DNA from: Hallella mizrahii
GTDB taxonomy: Bacteria > Bacteroidota > Bacteroidia > Bacteroidales > Bacteroidaceae
DNA: 59,416 nucleotides
Assembly: GCF_009695775.1 (NCBI RefSeq)
Contig: NZ_VUNG01000023.1
Location: forward strand, 1 to 59,416
Reading direction: 5' to 3'
Part shown: positions 17,071 through 26,400 of the stretch, piece after piece
How positions within the stretch are numbered: the first letter of the stretch is position 1
How the letters are laid out: every line of letters starts with the position of its first letter
Made by a program: the position numbers and the translations under genes
The notes under the pieces: generated by a model
The model's input: the letters and a program-made list of their open reading frames with translations, nothing else
Database searches by the model: none
What the model was told of the DNA's origin: nothing

Positions 17071-18663
17071 TTAGTATAATGGATTCTGCTTGATGGATCC
17101 GTTGGACATGATAATCTCTGAGTTAGGAATTGGGAAGAGCTCATCGCGTCCCTCTTTAAACGTGATGCCTTTGTCGCTGCTCTCACCCTTGTTCTCTTTC
17201 TCGTACTTATCAGTACTCTCATAGAGGTTGTAATGTACAAACGTACCGTTGGGTCCCATGATATTGTCGATAGCGGGCTTGCCGTTGTCGTCTTTCCAGC
17301 GGCGCAGGTCGTAGAGACGGTTGTCCTCCAAGGCCAGCTCCAGACGGCGTTCCAAGCGAATGGCATCGCGCAGTTCCTTGTTAGAAGCGGTCACAGGAGA
17401 GAGCTTGACACGGGCACGCACCTCGTTGAGAGCTGCGCGGGCCTCAGCATCATTGCCCAGTGCGTTCTCCACCTCGGCATACATCAGCAACACGTCGGCA
17501 TAGCGCAACAGACGATAGTTCAGCGGAATATGCGGAGCATCGTAAGGTGATGGGCGCTTGGCGACAGGAATATAGAGCTTCATGTTGCATCGTGCGCTCT
17601 TGTGCTTGCTCGGTGAGATGACATAGGGCTTGTCTTCTGTCCACGTAGGATCGTTAGGCACACTGGTCTGTCCGTCGTGCAGGATGGTCCACTTCAGGCG
17701 GATAGAGTCACCGGCATCTTCAAATGCTTTCTCCAGATTGCTGGTCGGCAAGCCCCACGACCAACCGGAGTCGTCGCGAGAGCCGACAACCACAGAGATG
17801 CGTTCGCCAAGACTATAACTGATGTCGCTGTTGGTCTGAACCTCAAAGAGACTCTCCTTGCTGTTGTTGTGGTCCATGCTCCACACATCGCCAAAGTTGT
17901 CGAGCAGTTGATATTCTTTGCTGTCAATGACGGCTTTGAGTTGAGCTTCAGCCTCTTTGTATTTCTCCTGATAGAGATAAACCTTTCCGAGCAGTCCTTG
18001 GGCAGCCCCTTTAGTGACACGCCCCAAGTCTTTGCTGCTATATGCGCTGCGCACGGGCAGGTCAGGAATAGCCTCGAGCAAATCTTTCTCGATCTGTGCA
18101 TAGGTCTCCTCTTTGCTGGCGCGCTCTATGCCTTCCACCTCTGACGGCATCTTCAAGTCGAGCACCAAAGGCACTCCACCAAAGTTCTTTACCAGATCGA
18201 AGTACTCAAAGGCACGTATGAACTTAGCCTCAGCGATATAGCGTTTCTGGAGTGACTCATCGTTGAACTTCACACCTGGTATGCGGTTGATGGCGATATT
18301 GCACTGGAGAATGCCTTTGTAGCGATACTGCCAGAAGTTTTGGCAGCTGTTGCCCGCACTGATGGTGTTGCCCGTGTAGTGAGCCAGGTGAAGATAATCG
18401 CCCGGATCCTGCGTGGTGTTACCCATCCATTCATCATCGGTGCACATGTCACCGGCAACGTAGAACTTGTATATCTGCCACCAGTCGTCGTAGGCCAGGC
18501 TCTGATAGCAGCCCGTCACCTGCTTGGCACATTCGTCCTCCGTAGAGAAATAGTTTTCCATGTCCTGCTGACCAAGGATAGGCTCATCGAGGAAATCGGA
18601 GCAGCCGCTCACAGTGAAAGTCAGTGCAGCCGCCATGGTCAGACCCAAAATATATTGTTTCAT
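17071..18663 (-). CDS. SusD-family surface glycan-binding lipoprotein of the GH30 locus
   Basis: Partner of the SusC encoded 18 bp upstream. 530 residues, with a lipoprotein signal peptide (lipobox FTVSGC, Cys21) followed by SDFLDEPILGQQDMENYFST, typical of the RagB/SusD family. The C-terminal part has the family pattern NYRLLRYADVLLMYAEVENAL, ARAALNEVRARV and RRLELALEDNRLYDLRRWKD. It should bind the target polysaccharide at the cell surface and hand oligosaccharides to SusC. A beta-1,6-linked glycan is suggested only by the two GH30 genes downstream. Confidence 0.95.
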   Translation of the reverse strand: MKQYILGLTMAAALTFTVSGCSDFLDEPILGQQDMENYFSTEDECAKQVTGCYQSLAYDDWWQIYKFYVAGDMCTDDEWMGNTTQDPGDYLHLAHYTGNTISAGNSCQNFWQYRYKGILQCNIAINRIPGVKFNDESLQKRYIAEAKFIRAFEYFDLVKNFGGVPLVLDLKMPSEVEGIERASKEETYAQIEKDLLEAIPDLPVRSAYSSKDLGRVTKGAAQGLLGKVYLYQEKYKEAEAQLKAVIDSKEYQLLDNFGDVWSMDHNNSKESLFEVQTNSDISYSLGERISVVVGSRDDSGWSWGLPTSNLEKAFEDAGDSIRLKWTILHDGQTSVPNDPTWTEDKPYVISPSKHKSARCNMKLYIPVAKRPSPYDAPHIPLNYRLLRYADVLLMYAEVENALGNDAEARAALNEVRARVKLSPVTASNKELRDAIRLERRLELALEDNRLYDLRRWKDDNGKPAIDNIMGPNGTFVHYNLYESTDKYEKENKGESSDKGITFKEGRDELFPIPNSEIIMSNGSIKQNPLY

Positions 18664-18681
18664 AGTTGTTGATGATAATCG

Positions 18682-21600
18682 TTAAAAGTTCATGTTCACA
18701 CCCACCAGGAAGGTACGTGGGTTAGGATAACCGGTCCAGTCGATACCAGCCTGTGTGGCACTACCCATGGCAGCCGTTTCCGGATCCATGCCGCTGTAGC
18801 CTGTGATTGTGAAGAGGTTCTGGGCAGAGAGCGAGAAACGCAGCGTGCAGGTGCCAAGGACCTTCTTAGGCAGCGTATAGCCCAGTTGCAGCAACTTGCA
18901 GCGGAAGTAACTGCCGTTCTCAACGAAGTAGGTTGAAGGACGTGTGTAGTTGGAGTTCGGATCTGCAACGGTCAGGCGCGGATACTCTGTGGAAGTGCCT
19001 TCTCCGTGCCAAGCCTTTTCAAGCGTACCGGCATAGACGTTCTGACCGTCCTGACCGAAGTAGCGCTCACGGTTGAGGTTATAGATGTCGTTGCCAAAGG
19101 TGCCATAGAACTGAGCTCTGAAGTCGAAGCCTTTGTACTGAGCGTTGAGGTTCAGACCGAGCATCAGGTCAGGGAAAGGATTGCCGATATAGGTCTTGTC
19201 CTTCTCGTCGATGGTGCCGTCGTGGTTGAGATCTTTATAGCGGAAGTCACCAGGCTGAGCGTTTGGCTGCATGGCATTTCCGTGCTCGTCGGTGTAGGAG
19301 GTCACTTCTGTCTGGTTCTGGAAGATGCCGTCAACGACATAACCGTAGAACTGGCTGATCAGTTTTCCTTCCTCGTTGCGGATGATATAATCGCCATTGT
19401 GATTGCCTGTGTAGATATAGTTGCCATTGAGGTTGATGGCTTTGTTGCGAACAGAGCTGAGGTTCACGCCGACGCCATACTGCAATCCACCCACATGGTC
19501 GTTCCAGTCGATGCCAAGTTCCCATCCGGTAGCCTTCATGCTTCCGATGTTCTCCCACATCTGTCCGTTCCACATCGGGTAGCCAAGGATGAGCAGATTC
19601 TCTTTCTGCATGAGCATGTCGTGGCTCTTCTTGGTGTACCAGTCAGCGGTGACGCGCAGGCGATTGGCAAGGAAAGCCATATCGAGTCCGATATTGTAGT
19701 CCTCGACAGTCTCCCATTTCACGTTTGTGTTACCAATTGATCCGATCGTAGAACCTACAATCGTGGCAGGAGTGGCACCGAGAGTATAGCGTGTCGTAGA
19801 GATAGAGCTGATATAAGCCGAGTTGTCGATGTTTTGGTTGCCCACCTTACCCCAGCCGAGTCTTAACTTCAAGTCGTCGAAGACGTGCTGATGCTTCATA
19901 AACGACTCACCGGAGATACGCCAGGCTGCACTGACAGCCGGGAAAGTAGCGTACTTGTTGCCCTTGGGGAACTTGGAGGAACCATCGACACGCACACTGG
20001 CTGTGAGGTAGTAGCGCTCATCATAGTTATACATCACACGACCGAGATACGAGATCAGCGAGCTATAGCTGTTGGTACCCGAAGCCTGCATGTTCTCTGT
20101 ACCGGCACTCACATAGCGCATTTCCTCAACGTTGGAGGGGATGTTGTCGCGGCTGCCGCTGAGCCAGTAGTCCTGGAAGCGCTCCATGGTGTAGCCTGCC
20201 ATGACGTTGAGGTTATGGCGTTTGTTGAAGCTCTTCATATAAGTCAACGTGTTGGTCCAGTTCCAGTCCACCCAGTTCTGCATGGTGCGTGAGGCATTGC
20301 TCTTCTCGCTTTGCTCGAGGTTATCGATATGGAAGTCTGGCGTGTAGCCGTCCGACAGGCGGAAGCGTGCGTTGATGCCGAACTGTGTGCGGAAGGTCAG
20401 TCCGCTGATGGGGCTGATGCTGATGAAAGGAGTAGCCAACAGGCCATATTCGTCGGAATGCTTGTCGAGGCGATACATCGAAGCCACAGGGTTCCACTCC
20501 TGGTTGTTGTTTGAGCGTGCGTAGTTGCTGTAGGGGTTGGATGTCCACTCGCTCTTGTCGCGCATGACGGGCGTTGTCGGATCCATGGCCATGATGGCAC
20601 CCATCAGGCTGGGCGTATCATTCCAGTTCTCATATTTCGGTGTAAAGTCGATACCAGCCTTGACGATCTTGTTGAAGTTATACTCCATAGAGAAGCGAGC
20701 CGTGAGTTTCTGCCAGTCGCCTACCTTGTACTGTGAGTTCTGACGGAAGTAACCGATGCTTGCCGAATAGAGCAGTTTGTCGGTGCCACCGGAGAATCCG
20801 ATATTGTAGTTCTGTTGCAGCGCGATGTCACGGATACACTGGTCCCACCAGTCCGTACCCTGAGCGTCGGTGATGTTCTCAATGCCTTTGTAAGCACCGG
20901 TGCTACCATCATTGGCGTAGCGCATCTTATATACTTTCTCATATTCCGAAGCCTTGGCAACGTCGGGCTTGCTGAGTGTCTGGAAGCCCTCAGAGACGGA
21001 AGCCTCAAACTTCATGGCTCCCTTACGGCCTTTCTTGGTGGTGATCAGGATGACGCCATTGGAGCCTCGTGTACCGTAGATGGCTTCAGCGGAAGCATCC
21101 TTGAGGACCTGCATACTCTCGATGTCGTTTTGGTTGAGGAAGTTGATGTTATTTCCTACCGGCATACCATCTACGACATAGAGCGGGTCAGAACCGTTGA
21201 TGGTGCTGATGCCTCGAATGATGACTCGCGGTGTGGATCCCGGTGAGCCGCTGTTGGTCACCTGCACACCATTGACCTGTCCCTGCAAGGCGTCCATGAC
21301 GTTGCCTGTCGTGAGCTTGTTGAGCTCATCACCTTTGATGGCGGAAATAGAACTGGTCAGATCGCCTTTCTTGGCGACACCATAACCGATGACCACCACC
21401 TCGTTGAGGTCAGAAGCATTGTCTTTCATCACAACGTTGATAGCAGTGCGTCCGGCTATAGCGATCTTCTGTGACGAGAATCCCATCATGGAAAATTCCA
21501 GCGTGGCATTCTTGTCGGCATTGATACTATAGTGTCCATCCATATCGGTGACAGTGCCGTTGGTTGTGCCGGCGACCTTGATATACGCTCCCATCAGGGG

Positions 21601-21705
21601 TTCATGGTCATCGGCAGAGGTCACTGTACCCGTGATCTTCATCGTCTGCGCCTGCAGGCACAGGGCGAAGACGGACAGGAAAAGGGATAACAAATATTTT
21701 TTCAT
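18682..21705 (-). CDS. SusC-family TonB-dependent transporter of the GH30 locus
   Basis: Outer-membrane oligosaccharide importer of 1007 residues. Signal peptide (about 1-20, ending CLQAQ), carboxypeptidase-regulatory-like domain (about 22-100), TonB-box-like NEVVVIGYGV (about 101-110), and a plug with DPLYVVDGMPVGN and VLKDASAEAIYGTRGSNGVI. The barrel ends in FLVGVNMNF, with the terminal Phe used by the barrel-assembly machinery. It is the second gene of the operon: 37 bp after the acidic lipoprotein gene and 18 bp before susD. Cargo is inferred from the GH30 genes. Confidence 0.95.
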   Translation of the reverse strand: MKKYLLSLFLSVFALCLQAQTMKITGTVTSADDHEPLMGAYIKVAGTTNGTVTDMDGHYSINADKNATLEFSMMGFSSQKIAIAGRTAINVVMKDNASDLNEVVVIGYGVAKKGDLTSSISAIKGDELNKLTTGNVMDALQGQVNGVQVTNSGSPGSTPRVIIRGISTINGSDPLYVVDGMPVGNNINFLNQNDIESMQVLKDASAEAIYGTRGSNGVILITTKKGRKGAMKFEASVSEGFQTLSKPDVAKASEYEKVYKMRYANDGSTGAYKGIENITDAQGTDWWDQCIRDIALQQNYNIGFSGGTDKLLYSASIGYFRQNSQYKVGDWQKLTARFSMEYNFNKIVKAGIDFTPKYENWNDTPSLMGAIMAMDPTTPVMRDKSEWTSNPYSNYARSNNNQEWNPVASMYRLDKHSDEYGLLATPFISISPISGLTFRTQFGINARFRLSDGYTPDFHIDNLEQSEKSNASRTMQNWVDWNWTNTLTYMKSFNKRHNLNVMAGYTMERFQDYWLSGSRDNIPSNVEEMRYVSAGTENMQASGTNSYSSLISYLGRVMYNYDERYYLTASVRVDGSSKFPKGNKYATFPAVSAAWRISGESFMKHQHVFDDLKLRLGWGKVGNQNIDNSAYISSISTTRYTLGATPATIVGSTIGSIGNTNVKWETVEDYNIGLDMAFLANRLRVTADWYTKKSHDMLMQKENLLILGYPMWNGQMWENIGSMKATGWELGIDWNDHVGGLQYGVGVNLSSVRNKAINLNGNYIYTGNHNGDYIIRNEEGKLISQFYGYVVDGIFQNQTEVTSYTDEHGNAMQPNAQPGDFRYKDLNHDGTIDEKDKTYIGNPFPDLMLGLNLNAQYKGFDFRAQFYGTFGNDIYNLNRERYFGQDGQNVYAGTLEKAWHGEGTSTEYPRLTVADPNSNYTRPSTYFVENGSYFRCKLLQLGYTLPKKVLGTCTLRFSLSAQNLFTITGYSGMDPETAAMGSATQAGIDWTGYPNPRTFLVGVNMNF

Positions 21706-21742
21706 TTGTCTGTTGATTGGTTATACTATTGTTCAGGTTCTG

Positions 21743-23206
21743 TTATTTCACTGGAATGATGCGGCTCCGTAGCAGGGCATAGTCAAACTCGAAGAGATAC
21801 TTGCCGTCAGCGGGCACCGTCATCTCCTTCATGTTGTCACCGCCGTTGGGCTTGTTAGCCTCGTTCTCATCACTGCCGTCGAAGCGCCAGTACGGCTCAG
21901 GCCACCATCCCCAGATATGTGCAACGCTAATCGTGAAACTGATCTTCGTGCCTTTGGTAAGTGTCATCTCGCGATAGAGACGGTAAGGATTATTCTTGTC
22001 CTGATAGAGCACAAACGCATTGTTGTTGGGGTTCGTTGTCCAGCTCGGCGCACCTGGCAGCCCACTGCCCGCTAACACGATTTCGTAAGCCTGTGCGCCA
22101 CTGCCATCCTTGAAGTCGATCTTCTGTGAGCCGTCGAGAATTCCCAGCGAAGCGGTTGTCGGAGTATAGCTCTTCACGTCGTATTCTCCAGTGACCGTGT
22201 TGAAGTCGATCTCGTAGTAACCTACCTTGCTCAGCTTGATGGGCTGTCCGACATTGGGGTTGCTGGTCAGCAGTCCTGTCGTAGGATCCACGCCGAAGCA
22301 AATTGGCTGGAAGTCGGTCTTCTGTGGGATGAAGCGCACACCTGTACCAGCCTTCTGGTTGTAGTAGAGAGCACGATACTGATATTTACCCGTATGCTCG
22401 ATGAGCATCGGTACACCATATACATCACTGGTTAAGTCGGCAGCGTCATCGACATCGGCCAGATACATCTTGTCAAAGTCAGGCAGATCACTCACTTTGA
22501 TTGTGCTTGTCGTAGTCGCCGTGTTGTTGAACTTGTCTCCTACCTTTACAGTCATCGTGTAAGTTGCCTCTTTTTGTGGCATCTCATACACCTTATTATA
22601 TATATAGGTCGTGCCGCTGATGCTGACACTGTCGTGTACGTTGAGGTCAGGGATGCTCACCACGATGTAGCTCAGGTTCTTGTTGTCGGCAACAGCCGTG
22701 GTGAGGTTGAGCTTAGGATTCTGCAAGAGCACAGTGAGCTCTTTGGAAGGAGCCTGTGTAAATGTCGGAGCCGTGAAGTCACCATCAGGAGTGACAAGAA
22801 CGGTTGTCTCTGTCTGATGTCCTCGCACGTCCTCCACCGTCACCTTTACGGGGAACTGATCTCCGTCTTTCCATTCCGAGCCGGCAGTGTAGTGATAGCT
22901 CAGACTGTACTCATGCAGCAACGTGTCGGGATAATAAGTCAGGAAGTCGATGGTCTTGTCGAGGTTCATCCCTTCGTTTTCCAGGGTGATGCTCTTCAGT
23001 CCGTCAGCGTCCTTGGCGACGCCCTCAATGGTGAACTGTCGTCCGGGTTCGGTTTGAATGTGATCCGTAGTCAACTGGATGACGGGAGCCTGGTCATCAA
23101 CAGCAGGATAGTCATCGTCACTGCTGCACGATGTCATAGACACGGTAGCAAGCAATCCGAACAAACCCGCCAATAATGGCCGGAAAAAGTTTTTGTTCTT
23201 ATTCAT
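21743..23206 (-). CDS. surface glycan-binding-type lipoprotein with Ig-like domains, first gene of the GH30 locus
   Basis: Exported lipoprotein of 487 residues. The lipobox ends at Cys27, followed by SSDDDYP, which fits the acidic lipoprotein export signal that sends Bacteroidetes lipoproteins to the cell surface. Residues about 35-150 and 150-240 look like Ig/cadherin-type beta-sandwiches (KDADGLKSITLENEG, VKVTVEDVRGHQTE, VKVGDKFNNTATT). The C-terminal half (250-487) has a SusE/SusF-like look with Trp/Tyr-rich segments (WGWWPEPYWRFDG). It is the first gene of the operon, ahead of susC, rather than the usual position after susD. A glycan-binding role is inferred from position and architecture. 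Confidence 0.8.
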   Translation of the reverse strand: MNKNKNFFRPLLAGLFGLLATVSMTSCSSDDDYPAVDDQAPVIQLTTDHIQTEPGRQFTIEGVAKDADGLKSITLENEGMNLDKTIDFLTYYPDTLLHEYSLSYHYTAGSEWKDGDQFPVKVTVEDVRGHQTETTVLVTPDGDFTAPTFTQAPSKELTVLLQNPKLNLTTAVADNKNLSYIVVSIPDLNVHDSVSISGTTYIYNKVYEMPQKEATYTMTVKVGDKFNNTATTTSTIKVSDLPDFDKMYLADVDDAADLTSDVYGVPMLIEHTGKYQYRALYYNQKAGTGVRFIPQKTDFQPICFGVDPTTGLLTSNPNVGQPIKLSKVGYYEIDFNTVTGEYDVKSYTPTTASLGILDGSQKIDFKDGSGAQAYEIVLAGSGLPGAPSWTTNPNNNAFVLYQDKNNPYRLYREMTLTKGTKISFTISVAHIWGWWPEPYWRFDGSDENEANKPNGGDNMKEMTVPADGKYLFEFDYALLRSRIIPVK

Positions 23207-23348
23207 ATAAGTACGCTTTAGTAAGTTGATTGTTTATGTTATGTATTTATTGCGTTAATGTTGATTACCTTTTGCGATCCTGTAGCAATCCCTTACGAAA
23301 GAAAAAGAACTATGAATATTGAAGATTAGAGCGGATAAATTGTTGCTG

Positions 23349-23356
23349 CAAAGTTA
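23349..23356 (-). promoter_or_regulatory. -7 box for the GH30 locus operon
   Basis: The minus strand reads TAACTTTG, matching TAnnTTTG, about 140 nt before the lipoprotein start at 23206. No TTTG is found at the -33 position, which fits a promoter that needs an activator, here probably the divergent hybrid regulator. The gap 23207-23479 holds both divergent control regions. Confidence 0.5.
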
Positions 23357-23465
23357 GTAAACATAGGCTGAACGAGGGGTACAATTATCGTGCTTTCAGT
23401 AGTTACAAATCGTGCAAAAGGCTATATTTCGGTCAGCAAGCACCATAATATTGCAAAAAAAATCA

Positions 23466-23473
23466 TATCTTTG
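23466..23473 (+). promoter_or_regulatory. -7 box just before the hybrid regulator start
   Basis: TATCTTTG matches TAnnTTTG exactly but lies only 6 nt before the preferred ATG at 23480. If used, the transcript would begin at or beside the start codon (leaderless). No clear TTTG stands 19-20 nt upstream, so confidence is moderate. Confidence 0.45.
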
Positions 23474-23479
23474 CATGGT

Positions 23480-26400
23480 ATGATAAAGATCAATAAACAT
23501 CTCGCTTGGTTGTTGCTGCTTACCTGCTTCGCCTTGTTGCCGGTTCCAGCCAGTGCTGCCATTCTTGCCTCCTCTCAAGACTATGCCGTCAAGCCTTTAG
23601 GTATAGACATGGGTCTGTCGAGCAACTACTGTGTTGCCATCGAGCGTGACAAGTGGGGCTATCTGTGGATCGCTACCGAGGAAGGTCTCAACCGCTTCGA
23701 CGGCTCTCATTTCTATACCTATTATCAATACCTCTCTCCCGGCTTCCATGGAGATGCCCTCGGCAGCAATGCGCTGAGTGCTTTGCTTGACGACACATAC
23801 AGTCCGGTCATGTGGGTTGCCACACAACGCAATGGACTCAATGCCATCAACTATGCCGACTACTCGATCCGGCACTATACCCATCAGACCAAAGACGACC
23901 ACAGCATTGGGTCTAACGACCTGACAGGATTGGCACGAGCCAGTGACGGCGGACTTTGGGTATGCACTTATTGGAATGGTGTTGATCACTTCAATACGCA
24001 TACCGGACAGTTTACCCACTACTGCCGGCGTACGCTTCCCACTCTGCCAAGCGACCAGGTCTGGTGCGCGCTCGATGGCGGGCACGGTTTCCTCTATGTC
24101 GGACATGTCTACAACGGTCTGTCGGTCATAGACACCCACAGCCGACGTGTCACCAACTACAACCATCGCGATGACATTCCATCGTCCATCAGCGGCAATG
24201 AGGTTCATTGTCTCTTCCGCGACCGCATGGGGCATCTTTGGATAGGCACAAATCATGGACTGGATCTCTTTGACCCCATTCGCCAAGCCTTTTTGCACTT
24301 TCAAGATGTTCCGCAACTCAAAGGAAAGATTATGGACATCCGTGAGCTCGGCGACAACCGCCTTTGGATCGCTACAGAGTTGCAGGGTATTGTCATCCTC
24401 GACATCTCACGCATCTCAGACAATAGCCCAGGCGGTTCGCTTATGCCCAACGCCGACGCACTGTCTGCCTCGATGATCATCGGGACTATCACAGAAGGAT
24501 CTTCCTCATCACAACTTACCGGCAACGGCATCCGCAGTCTCTGTCCCGACGCCTTTGGCAATGTGTGGGTAGGGCTCTATGGTTCCGGCATGGATATGAT
24601 TACACAGGAGTTGCCAGCCTTCACACACATTACCTATTCACCTTTTCCACAGACGGGGCAACTCACTAACAAGAATGTCTTCGGCCTGGCTATCGCTTCC
24701 GACGGCTCTCTTTGGGCAGGAACGGATGGCAGTGGCGTCAACGTCTTCAACGGCGGGGGACAGCGCATCGCGGACATGCCAGCGACAATGGGAAGCTGCG
24801 TACAGACGATCTACCGCGATCATGAAGGTCGGCTATGGACAGGCTCCTACACCGACGGTGGAAAGGTGCGTGAAACCAATGGCACCATCCACGCCATAGA
24901 AGGCCTTCCGGCACACGCCGATGTACGCTGCTATTTCGAAGACAATAAACAGCAGATGTGGATCGCAACCACGTCAGGACTGTACAGAACAGCTAAGGCA
25001 ACAAGCCGCGTCGAGGCTTACTGGCCCGTCAAAAGCTATCTGCTCAGGGCGGTCTATGTCGATGATAGGGGCTATGTGTGGCTAGGCACCTTTGGCAATG
25101 GCTTTTTGATCTGTTCCCCTTCCATGCGCATCCTGCACGAGATGAATGAGACCAACGGCTTCCCTTCCAGCGATATCTATCACATACAGAACGACCATCG
25201 TGGACATATATGGATTGCCACCAATCAGGGACTGGTGTGTATGTCTTCGGAAAAGAGGCAGATCCAACATGTCTATGACAGGCGCGACGGCATGGAAAGC
25301 AGTTACGCTCGTGCTTCGATGATGGACGCTGACGGCAACCTATGGGTCAGCACCAATAAGGGAATCAGCTGTCTGCGCCACAATACCAGAGCTTTTATCA
25401 ACTATTCCTGGCGGGACAACTTGCCAAAAGGCAACTTCAACGGCGGCAGTGTATGCGCGCGCGCTGACGGTACGCTGTTTTTCGGCAGTACAGATGGCAT
25501 CGTCTCTTTTCTTCCTCAAAAAGTGCTGACACAACGACGGCCACCGAAAGTCTTCATCACAGGATTGTCGTTGCCCTCAGCCAACAGCATCGGGCAGGAC
25601 AGCATCGTGTGCGTTATCGGCAAGAAACAGATCACGGTCGATTACCATCACACCACCTTCTCCATTCTGTTCAGTGCTCAAGACTATGCCTTGTCACATA
25701 CAGTGGAATATGCCTACCAGCTGGAGGGACTGCACAGCCAGTGGGCACTGCTCGACGACAACAAGGTCACGCTCCACGATCTGCCTTACGGACACTACAA
25801 GCTACTTGTGCGCTGTCGTCTGCGCAATCAGCAATGGTCGGCACCAACAGTGATGGAGCTCACCATGCAACCTCCGTTCTGGCTCTCTTGGTGGGCAAAA
25901 ACACTCTATGCGCTTATGGTCCTGGCGGTTGTCATCGCCGCCATACGGCTCTATCTGCGTAAAGTCCGTCTCGAATATCTCTACAACTCGGAGAAGCGAG
26001 AACACCAGTTGCAACAAAAGATTACGGAAGAACGACTGCAGTTCTTCACCAACATCGCCCACGAACTGCGTACGCCGCTGACGCTGATCCTTGGCCCACT
26101 CGACGACATGGCCCGCCATTCCGACATACCGCAAGACGCTAAACACACGCTGGCTGTGGTCTTCCAAAGCGCGCAAAGACTCAAGGCGCTCATCGACAAG
26201 CTGCTGGAATTCAGAAAGACGGAAACGGCAAACAGAAAGTTGCAACCGCAATATGGTAATCTGGTGGACTGTGTACGCGATGTTTGTCTGAAATATGAGG
26301 AGTTGAACCGCAACCCTAATGTTGTTATCACTACGATGGCGTCGCAGCCCGAAATCATGATGAACTTCGATAAAGATGTGGTGACGATCATCTTGGATAA

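Noticed and set aside
23390..23479. 30-residue N-terminal extension of the HTCS from a GTG start
   Set aside because: It would hide the signal peptide that begins at the ATG at 23480 and crosses a promoter-like box; the shorter start is preferred.
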